This document shows positions 1 to 5,022 of a stretch of DNA of 10,020 bases, piece by piece. Origin of the DNA: Phycisphaerales bacterium (GTDB lineage Bacteria; Planctomycetota; Phycisphaerae; Phycisphaerales; UBA1924); assembly GCA_026982035.1 (NCBI GenBank), contig JALSHW010000297.1, forward strand, positions 1-10,020, given 5' to 3'. Numbering within the stretch: position 1 is the first letter of the stretch; each line of letters opens with the position of its first letter. The notes beneath the pieces were generated by a model that searched no databases, was not told the DNA's origin, and saw only the letters and a list, made by a program, of their open reading frames with translations. Both the position numbers and the translations under genes were made by a program.

Positions 1-727
1 TCGACTCCCCCAGCAACCGCCCCTGCGTATCAAACACCACCCGCGTAGCCGTCCGCCGAACCCGCCGCACCCCCCGCGCCGTCAACATCGGATCATCGGC
101 AAGCACCGTCCCCATTCCAACCCCAATCGCATCCACCCGAGCCCGCATCCGATGCACCGCCGCCCGCGACCGCTCATTCGATATCCACTGACTCTCCCCA
201 GCCAAAGTCGCAATCTTCCCATCAATCGTCTGCGCCCACTTGGCCACCACCCAAGGCAACCCAGTCTTGACCCCATAAATAAACGAATCCGAAATCGAAC
301 ACGCCAACTCCGAGCAATCATCACATCGCACCCGAATCCCCGCCTCAACTAAAATCTCATGCCCCCCCCGGCTCACCTCCGCCGGATCACGCCTCGCATA
401 CACCACCCCCGCAACCCCCGCCTCAATCAACGCCTCACAACACGCCGGCTGCTTCCCCACATGACAACACGGCTCCAGCGTGCAATACACCGCCGACCCC
501 TTCACATCAAACCCATTCTCCCGCGCATTCCTAAGTGCTTCTCGCTCTGCATGAAGCCCTCCAAACCGCCGATGATGCCCAATCCCAATGACCTGTTCTT
601 CTCCCCCCTTTCCTTTCTTCACAATCACCGCCCCCACCATCGGATTCGGCTCAACATCTCCCAACCCCCGCAACCCCGCCCGAGCCGCCATATCCAAATA
701 CCGCTTTGTCATCCGCCGATCACCCAT
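1..727 (-). CDS. ribD: RibD, bifunctional diaminohydroxyphosphoribosylaminopyrimidine deaminase / reductase (3' end missing)
   Basis: Riboflavin pathway enzyme: the N-terminal zinc deaminase and the C-terminal NADPH-dependent reductase act in succession on the pyrimidine made from GTP. I translated the complementary strand by hand; 242 codons are open with no frameshift. Seen: NPMVGAVIV at about 28-36, the zinc ligand motif HAE at 59-61, and TLEPCCHVGKQPAC at 83-96, giving the two zinc cysteines C87 and C96. The reductase domain follows with WVVAKWAQTIDGKIA, GESQWISNERSRAAVHRMRA and GVGMGTVLADDP, all characteristic of RibD. Family proteins have about 360-370 residues, so roughly the last third lies beyond base 1. 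The start at 727 is the first ATG after an in-frame TAG and has AGGA 7 nt upstream; a second ATG at 712 gives a start just as close to family N-termini. A run of eight G in the sense strand (362-369) encodes Arg-Gly-Gly. No FMN riboswitch is visible upstream. Confidence 0.95.
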   Translation of the reverse strand, partial: MGDRRMTKRYLDMAARAGLRGLGDVEPNPMVGAVIVKKGKGGEEQVIGIGHHRRFGGLHAEREALRNARENGFDVKGSAVYCTLEPCCHVGKQPACCEALIEAGVAGVVYARRDPAEVSRGGHEILVEAGIRVRCDDCSELACSISDSFIYGVKTGLPWVVAKWAQTIDGKIATLAGESQWISNERSRAAVHRMRARVDAIGVGMGTVLADDPMLTARGVRRVRRTATRVVFDTQGRLLGES

Positions 728-1058
728 AGCCCAATCCTATGACCACGCGAGCGCCACCACTCGCCGCTTTGGCGTAGTCGTGTTTTTTTCTCCTCCCCCG
801 TTCTGACGGAGGATTACGCATGAAGATGAGGGAGATAGGAGGAGAGGAAAGGAGAAAAAAAGCCATACTCTGCCGAAGACGGTCAAAGCATGATTCCCAG
901 ATCAAGACCCGACGCGCCGAAGACGGTGAGTCGGGGCGTGTTGAGCTCACAAAGACCTCCTTGGCCGAAGACGGGCGAAGGAGGGCATCGACAATTTGAT
1001 TGAAACCGAAGACCCGGCTCGGCGAGCCGGGCCACCGAAAAGAGTCGTCAGGTACGAC
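728..1058. other. Non-coding spacer rich in stem-loops upstream of ribD
   Basis: No convincing gene lies here; open frames on either strand lack family resemblance. The stretch holds a bulged hairpin at 791-813 (TCCTC..CGT / ACGGAGGA around TCTG), purine-rich sequence at 830-860, three tandem stem-loops at 864-984, and part of a hairpin module at 1011-1059. Read on the minus strand it is the 5' region of ribD and the 3' region of the small gene at 1059-1307. Confidence 0.6.
864..984 (-). repeat. Array of three stem-loops with identical apical CCG-AAGA-CGG and different paired stems
   Basis: The 11-mer GCCGAAGACGG occurs exactly at 872-882, 916-926 and 964-974, with a shorter CCGAAGAC at 1006-1013; offsets are 44, 48 and 41 bases. 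Each of the three full copies is the tip of a hairpin. Stem 1 is CATACTCTG (864-872) with CAAAGCATG (884-892), 7 of 9 Watson-Crick. Stem 2 is CCCGAC (908-913) with GTCGGG (930-935). Stem 3 is CCTCCTT (956-962) with AAGGAGG (978-984). The tip CCG/CGG closes an AAGA loop, or UCUU on the minus strand. Stems share no sequence yet each is self-complementary. On minus-strand RNA the two mismatches of stem 1 become U-G and G-U, so I favour the minus strand. Function unknown: leader RNA or protein-binding sites for ribD are possible. Confidence 0.6.
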
Positions 1059-1059
1059 C
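1011..1059 (-). terminator. Hairpin module directly after the small minus-strand gene; probable terminator
   Basis: A 9-bp perfect inverted repeat with a single central base, CCCGGCTCGGCGAGCCGGG, lies at 1013-1031. Bases 1011-1036 are identical to 4624-4649. On the minus strand it begins 28 nt past the TAG of the 82-residue frame and is followed by TCTTCGGTTTC, a weak U-tract. The lead-in GGTCGTACCTGACGACTC (complement of 1042-1059) matches the lead-in of the copies at 4534-4674 at 12 of 18 positions, all six differences being transitions. Position and structure suggest a rho-independent terminator, but the poor U-tract leaves doubt. Confidence 0.55.
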
Positions 1060-1307
1060 TAGGCGTATCCATCAATATGGCCACTGGCACCTTCGGATCC
1101 TGCCGAGAAATCGGCCGCCTGTTGGGTCAATGAAGTGGAGGTGTGGTCGCTCATTTTTTGGACATTAGGCGTCTGTTTCGCTGTTGCAGCGGACGCTTTG
1201 TCTTGGGTGATGCTCTTGGACAGATGCGAGGAGAGCGGGGCGGGTGAACTTACGCTGGTGGGTTGTATAGACATGGCTCCCACATCGACCCAGCTTGTTT
1301 CCAACAT
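1059..1307 (-). CDS. Small Ser/Thr/Ala-rich hypothetical protein (82 aa)
   Basis: I do not recognise this protein. It is polar and low in hydrophobic residues, with many Ser, Thr, Ala and Gln, no Cys, no signal peptide and no membrane segment, so a soluble and possibly disordered protein is likely. Three things favour a real gene. The ATG at 1307 is preceded on its strand by GAGGAAAGGAGTC, a purine-rich ribosome-binding stretch (GAGG spaced 9 nt). Codon choice looks natural. A hairpin module starts exactly in its TAG stop, the same arrangement as at the acyl-CoA dehydrogenase gene. An internal ATG at 1272, giving MSIQPTSVSS, is an alternative start preceded by GGGAG at very short spacing. It is divergent from the crotonase gene and lies upstream of ribD on the same strand. 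The antisense frame at 1135-1344 is less likely. Confidence 0.5.
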   Translation of the reverse strand: MLETSWVDVGAMSIQPTSVSSPAPLSSHLSKSITQDKASAATAKQTPNVQKMSDHTSTSLTQQAADFSAGSEGASGHIDGYA

Positions 1308-1455
1308 GACTCCTTTCCTCAGAATTTCTTTCTCCTTTTTCTAGTCTTTCCTTCTGCAACATCTGTGCCCTTTCTAGCGGGGTGCCGTGGATAGGGCAGG
1401 AGGAGGGAAGGAGGGCTGAGGAATCGTGGTTTGGGCGGGTTTAGGGGGGGATTTT

Positions 1456-1493
1456 GGTGTCATAGTGGGTGGTTGTGGGTGTCAATTGGGTGG
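1456..1493 (+). repeat. Imperfect direct repeat, possible operator
   Basis: GGTGTCATAGTGGGTGG (1456-1472) and GGTGTCAATTGGGTGG (1478-1493) share GGTGTCA and TGGGTGG. Their starts are 22 bp apart, about two helical turns, as for tandem binding of a regulator to one face. The second copy overlaps the weak -35 candidate of the crotonase gene. The surrounding DNA is G-rich, which raises the chance of a coincidental match. Confidence 0.3.
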
Positions 1494-1508
1494 GGTGTTG
1501 CGTATGAT
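1479..1508 (+). promoter_or_regulatory. Weak sigma-70-type promoter candidate for the lipid operon
   Basis: GTGTCA at 1479-1484 and TATGAT at 1503-1508 are separated by 18 bases, 81 bases before the crotonase start. The -10 box is good and the -35 box poor. Promoter consensus in planctomycetes is not well fixed, so this is only a candidate. Confidence 0.2.
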
Positions 1509-1589
1509 CTATGACCGATGGAGCTGCGGATCCGTGCGGTGGTCGTTGGAAAATTGACGATCTCTCCTCCGCAAGAGTGAGACATTCCT

Positions 1590-2489
1590 GTGGTTGAAGA
1601 TTTGTTGCCGGTGGAGCTGAGCACGAGTGGTGATGGTGCCGAGATTGCGGTGTTGACTTTGGATCAACCGGGACGGGCTGTTGTGGTGATCGATGAATCG
1701 CTTTTGACTCGGCTTGATGCGACGCTGGATACTTTGCCTGGGAACTTGGGTGGGTTTGTGCTTGCTTCTTCTGGGCCGAGGGCGTTTGTGGCGGGGGCGG
1801 ACTTGAAGGCGATTATGGCGATGGATGATGGGGAATTGCACAAATACCTTGAGTTTGGGGCTCGTGTTTTTCAGAAGATTTCGGACTTGCCATGCCCCAC
1901 CGCTGCGGCGATTCATTCGACGGTGCTGGGGGGTGGTTTGGAATTGGCCATGCATTGTGATGGATTGGTTGGGCTGGTTGATCCTGATGCCAAGGCGTAT
2001 TTGGTGGGATTGCCTGAGGCGGGGTTGAAGATTTGTCCTGGGTGGGGTGGGACGAACTTGCTTCCTGCGCGGATTGATGCGAAAGAGGCGATTGTGATGA
2101 CGGCCAATGGGCGGGCGATGAAGTCGGATGTTGCTGATGAGATGGGGTTGTTTGATGTGACGGTTTCGTCGATGAATGAGTTGGTGCCGGCGGCACGGGC
2201 TTGGGTTGGGGCTCAGGAGAGGCCGGTGCGGAATGGGACGCCTTTGCGGTGTATTGATGAATCGAATGCTGGGGCGATGCAGGGGGCGTTGGTTGAGGCG
2301 AGGGGGGAACTTGGGACTGAGGAGCATACTGAGCTTCATATTGAAGCGGTGTGTGATGCGGTTGGGGTTGGGATTGCGGATGGATGGGGGGCGGCGATTG
2401 CGCGAGAGCGGGATCATTTGGTGAAGTTGCGGCATACACAGCCCGCACAGGATGCGATCAACGCGTTCTTTGATAAAGGCAAGAAATAA
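1590..2489 (+). CDS. Enoyl-CoA hydratase/isomerase family protein (crotonase fold)
   Basis: Crotonase-fold enzyme of 299 residues, probably hydrating or isomerising enoyl-CoA thioesters in beta-oxidation. Seen: VLTLDQPG at 21-28; the first oxyanion-hole segment FVAGADLKAI at 66-75; the second at VLGGGLELAMHCDG, 112-125; and LPEAGLKICPGWGGTNLLPARI at 141-162. E118 and E143 align with the two catalytic glutamates of mitochondrial enoyl-CoA hydratase, so it is probably active. The style resembles the hydratase half of the FadB/FadJ multifunctional protein, but there is no dehydrogenase domain; the C-terminus (about 210-299) is short and unrecognised. GTG at 1590 is the first start after an in-frame TGA at 1578 and lacks a clear Shine-Dalgarno sequence. 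The acyl-CoA dehydrogenase gene follows after 62 nt, so the two are probably co-transcribed. Substrate length cannot be told. Confidence 0.88.
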   Translation: MVEDLLPVELSTSGDGAEIAVLTLDQPGRAVVVIDESLLTRLDATLDTLPGNLGGFVLASSGPRAFVAGADLKAIMAMDDGELHKYLEFGARVFQKISDLPCPTAAAIHSTVLGGGLELAMHCDGLVGLVDPDAKAYLVGLPEAGLKICPGWGGTNLLPARIDAKEAIVMTANGRAMKSDVADEMGLFDVTVSSMNELVPAARAWVGAQERPVRNGTPLRCIDESNAGAMQGALVEARGELGTEEHTELHIEAVCDAVGVGIADGWGAAIARERDHLVKLRHTQPAQDAINAFFDKGKK

Positions 2490-2551
2490 GAGATGACAAT
2501 CACCCGATGAATATGAAAGCTGTTCATCGAGAATTTTAAGGAGTATGTACG

Positions 2552-4534
2552 ATGGCGAAGATTCAGAATGCGGACCTGAAGGAAATGAAGGGTGTCTCGG
2601 AACGGGATCGGAAGATGATTGCCGATGCGGAGACTTTGCTTGGGCCTGAGCCATCGGAGATGGGGGTGGTGAAGAACTTTTTTTGGGGGAACTTGCGGGA
2701 GGAGTTGTTGTTTCCGTATCCGGAGATGGACAAGGTTTCGGAGACTGAACGGCGGGAGTGCGATGAGTTGGTTGCCAAGCTCAAGACCTATTTGAAAGAT
2801 GAGCACCCTGCGGTGGAGATCGATCAGGAAGAGTACATTCCGGAGTGGGTGCTCAAAAAGTTGTTTGATCTGGGTGTCCTTGGGATGACGATTCCCAAGG
2901 AGTTTGGCGGGTTGGGGATGGGTATTACCTCGTACAACCGAGTGCTTGAGACGCTTGGGTCGCGGTGTGGATCAACGGCGGTTTTGGTATCGGCGCATCA
3001 GTCGATTGGGTGCAAGGCGCTGATGTTGTATGGAACTGATGAGCAGAAGAAGGAATATTTGCCGAAGCTGGCCCGTGAGTGGCTAAGTGCTTTTTGTTTG
3101 TCTGAGCCCCAGGTGGGGTGTGATGCGGGTGGGCAAGAGACGGTGATAACGGAATCTGAGTGTGGGGAATTTTATATTGTCAATGGGGAGAAGAAGTGGG
3201 CGACATCGGGGGCGATTGCGGGATTGTTCACGGTGATGGGCAAGCACATGGTTGGTGGGAAGGAGCGGGTGACGGCGGTGATCTGTACGCCTGATATGGA
3301 GGGGGTGGATATTTTCTCGAAGAACCGTTCGAAGATGTGTATTCGGGGGACTTGGCAGGCGCGGATTCGTTTTACGGATGTGAAGGTGCCCAAGAAGAAC
3401 TTGTTGCACAAGGAGGGCAAGGGGCTTGGGCTTGCGTTGACTTGTCTCAACTATGGACGGTGCACGCTTTCTGCGGGGATGCTTGGGGGGGCCAAGACGG
3501 CGATGGATCAGGCGATCAAGTGGTCGCAGACGCGGTATCAGTTTGGGAGGCCGATTGCGGACTTTGAGCTTGTGCAGCAGAAAATTGCCAAAATGTCGGC
3601 GCTGTGCTATGCGATGGATTCGATGCTGTACATGACCACGGGGATGCTTGATCGTCATGACGCAGACATCATGCTGGAAACGGCGACTTGCAAAGTATTC
3701 TGTTCGGAGATGGGGTGGCGGACGGTTGATCATGCGTTGCAGATTATGGGTGGTGAGGGGACGATGGCCGAGAATGAGTTGGAGCGAATCTTCCGTGATT
3801 CTCGGATCAATACGATTGTGGAGGGGGCCAATGAGGTGATGCAGTCGTTTATCTTTGCCTATGGCGGCAAGCAGTTGGCGGAGAAGATGCTTGGGATTAA
3901 GGATATGGCGGACAATAAGAAGTTTACGCCGACGATGATTAAGGCCGCGCTTCCGCTTGGGCGAGAAGTGTTTCTTGGGATTCGGAATAAAGCGCCGAGC
4001 ATGACGAAGCTGCATCCTTCGTTGAGTCCGTATGGGGCTCGGATGTGCCGGTTGATTTCGGAGTTGACTTATCAGTTCAAAGTGATTTCCAAGAAAAAGG
4101 ATGCGGCGATTGTGACGGCGCAGGTGACACAGGCACGGCTTGCCGATGCGGCGATGTATTTGCATGGGTGGGCGTGTACTTTGTCACGCTTGGATATGGA
4201 TATTCGAAACAATGAATCGGGGACTGAGTTTGAGCGGAACAAGGCGAGTGCGATTCACTTCTTTGATCTTGCCGAGCTTGCGATTCATGATGCGTTTCGT
4301 GGGTTGCATGAGAATGCCGACGACACGATGCTGACGGCGGCTGCGGCGGCTCTTGCGCACTCAAGTACGCTGGATAATGGGTTGTTTGCGATTCCGGAGA
4401 GTTCGCCGAGTGCCAAAGGGTCTGGGCGGAAGCTCAAGCAGGATCACATCAAGCAGTTTCCTGGGACTGGACGGGAGAATGTTGGTTCAACTGGCCGGGA
4501 ACACATGAGCGAGACGATTGAGCAGTTGCACTAG
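2552..4534 (+). CDS. Acyl-CoA dehydrogenase, VLCAD/ACAD9-like, with C-terminal extension
   Basis: FAD enzyme for the first step of beta-oxidation, forming trans-2-enoyl-CoA and passing electrons to an electron-transfer flavoprotein. Seen: N-terminal helical domain around 95-160 (PEWVLKKLFDLGVLGMTIPKEFGGLG); flavin/substrate segments AFCLSEPQVGCDAGG at 180-194 and GEKKWATSG at 212-220; RYQFGRPI at 328-335; and QIMGGEGTMAENELERIFRDSR followed by IVEGANEV, which places the catalytic base at E424, the position used in most members including VLCAD. About 200 residues follow (450-660), whereas short- and medium-chain enzymes end near 380-400; this extra helical domain and the total of 660 match VLCAD/ACAD9, so long-chain substrates are inferred. 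The first 85 residues are an extra N-terminal stretch. AAGGAG lies 8 nt before ATG 2552. An electron-transfer flavoprotein partner is not in the window. The last base of its TAG is the first base of the repeat module at 4534. Confidence 0.92.
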   Translation: MAKIQNADLKEMKGVSERDRKMIADAETLLGPEPSEMGVVKNFFWGNLREELLFPYPEMDKVSETERRECDELVAKLKTYLKDEHPAVEIDQEEYIPEWVLKKLFDLGVLGMTIPKEFGGLGMGITSYNRVLETLGSRCGSTAVLVSAHQSIGCKALMLYGTDEQKKEYLPKLAREWLSAFCLSEPQVGCDAGGQETVITESECGEFYIVNGEKKWATSGAIAGLFTVMGKHMVGGKERVTAVICTPDMEGVDIFSKNRSKMCIRGTWQARIRFTDVKVPKKNLLHKEGKGLGLALTCLNYGRCTLSAGMLGGAKTAMDQAIKWSQTRYQFGRPIADFELVQQKIAKMSALCYAMDSMLYMTTGMLDRHDADIMLETATCKVFCSEMGWRTVDHALQIMGGEGTMAENELERIFRDSRINTIVEGANEVMQSFIFAYGGKQLAEKMLGIKDMADNKKFTPTMIKAALPLGREVFLGIRNKAPSMTKLHPSLSPYGARMCRLISELTYQFKVISKKKDAAIVTAQVTQARLADAAMYLHGWACTLSRLDMDIRNNESGTEFERNKASAIHFFDLAELAIHDAFRGLHENADDTMLTAAAAALAHSSTLDNGLFAIPESSPSAKGSGRKLKQDHIKQFPGTGRENVGSTGREHMSETIEQLH

Positions 4535-4570
4535 GCCGTGTCTAATGGCTCCAAAATGTCGATCTGTGGT

Positions 4571-4601
4571 GACCCGGTTCGCCGAACCGGGTCTTTGTTT
4601 T
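4571..4601 (+). terminator. Rho-independent terminator of the crotonase - acyl-CoA dehydrogenase operon
   Basis: GACCCGGTTCG and CGAACCGGGTC form a perfect 11-bp inverted repeat around one base (4571-4593), followed by TTTGTTTT. It begins 36 nt after the TAG at 4532-4534. This is a strong intrinsic terminator for the plus-strand operon. Confidence 0.8.
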
Positions 4602-4615
4602 CAGTTCATTTGCAT

Positions 4616-4644
4616 AAAAAGAGGACCCGGCTCGGCGAGCCGGG
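4616..4644 (-). terminator. Facing terminator on the minus strand
   Basis: On the minus strand the perfect 9-bp inverted repeat CCCGGCTCGCCGAGCCGGG (4644-4626) is followed by TCCTCTTTTT. It is the mirror of the plus-strand terminator 33 bases away. No convincing minus-strand gene lies upstream (4675-5022), so it may block antisense transcription into the dehydrogenase gene or simply be a by-product of the duplicated module. Confidence 0.6.
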
Positions 4645-4674
4645 CCACCAAGAACCGAGCCATCAGACACAGCC

Positions 4675-5022
4675 CAGACCCTCCCTTCCTTCTTTTTTTC
4701 TCCAAATGACCGGGGCCTTCAACGGTATCGCTGTGTGTTTTTATCGCCGCCCAAAGTTGTGAAAGTTCCAAGAGCAAACTTGGCCAAGGAAACGATGTCC
4801 AATCTGCATCATGAATTTGTGTGATTGCCCGACGCCTTTTTTCAAACCCGCCAACAGGAAGACGGCAAGAAGACACTTTGTCCACTTTCTAAACTAGAAG
4901 TTTAGTATGCCAAAAGATTATATTTTTGATTGTTTAAGTGCCCAAATTGCTCTATGCTGTGTGTTCGTGTGCAGAAAAAATCGGCGAATAAGAATCTACA
5001 AAATAAGTTGGAGGACTGAATC
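4675..5022. other. Intergenic leader of the secreted propeller gene, no gene seen
   Basis: The first part is mixed composition with a T-run at 4837-4842; from about 4885 the DNA is clearly AT-rich. It holds a small palindrome at 4889-4905 and the ribosome-binding GGAGGA at 5010-5015. Open frames on both strands (for example minus 4601-4885) show no recognisable protein features. I could not pick a convincing -35/-10 pair; TTGATT (4926-4931) and TATGCT (4953-4958) are 21 apart, which is too far. Confidence 0.5.
4889..4905. promoter_or_regulatory. Perfect 7-bp inverted repeat, possible operator
   Basis: CTAAACT-AGA-AGTTTAG is a perfect palindrome with a 3-base centre in the AT-rich region 118 bp before the propeller gene start. 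AT-rich dyads of this size are typical of dimeric regulator sites. As RNA the stem would be weak, so a DNA role is more likely. Confidence 0.35.

Larger units (their letters stand above)
1308..1589. other. Divergent intergenic region, G-rich on the plus strand
   Basis: Between divergent starts at 1307 (minus) and 1590 (plus). It begins pyrimidine-rich on the plus strand, which is the leader of the minus-strand gene, and becomes strongly G-rich from about 1395. It contains an imperfect direct repeat at 1456-1472 and 1478-1493 and a weak promoter candidate at 1479-1508. I see no gene, RNA gene or strong hairpin. Confidence 0.5.
4534..4674. repeat. 141-bp composite inverted repeat made of two facing hairpin modules
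   Basis: The ends are an imperfect inverted repeat: 4534-4551 (GGCCGTGTCTAATGGCTC) and the complement of 4657-4674 (GGCTGTGTCTGATGGCTC), 16 of 18 identical, both differences transitions. Inside, 4568-4593 and the complement of 4624-4649 match at 23 of 26 positions and are each a perfect hairpin. Two of the three differences are a T-A to C-G exchange within one stem pair. Each half therefore reads 18-mer, short spacer, hairpin, T-tract. The left half starts in the stop codon of the dehydrogenase gene. It can be read as a bidirectional terminator or as a small non-autonomous transposable element; no target duplication is evident. Confidence 0.7.

Noticed and set aside
359..742. Plus-strand frames over 152-742
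   Set aside because: They are antisense to a well supported ribD and are Pro/Arg/His-rich.
872..1013. CRISPR-like array of GCCGAAGACGG repeats
   Set aside because: The repeat is only 11 bp and the intervening sequence pairs with itself around each repeat, so these are hairpin tips rather than repeats with spacers.
728..1058. FMN riboswitch expected upstream of ribD
   Set aside because: None of the conserved RFN-element segments are visible in the minus-strand leader, and the hairpins there have a different architecture.
1135..1344. Plus-strand 69-codon frame opposite the small minus-strand gene
   Set aside because: It has no ribosome-binding site and its hydrophobic composition fits an antisense frame; the minus-strand frame has better initiation and a terminator.
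1509..2654. Long minus-strand open frame (381 codons) opposite the crotonase gene
   Set aside because: It is rich in Arg, His, Pro and Ser, as expected for the antisense of G-rich coding DNA, and shows no family motifs; the plus strand encodes a clear crotonase.
3083..4165. Minus-strand open frame of 360 codons inside the acyl-CoA dehydrogenase gene
   Set aside because: Antisense shadow with Arg/His/Pro-rich composition and no recognisable domain; the plus-strand protein is intact.
4601..4885. Minus-strand 94-codon frame before the propeller gene
   Set aside because: No recognisable features, no good ribosome-binding site, and its end runs through the palindromic terminator element.
4936..4951. 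Sigma-54-like sequence before the propeller gene (AAGTGCC-CAAA-TTGCT)
   Set aside because: The -12 half is good but the -24 half matches only two of seven positions and lacks GG.
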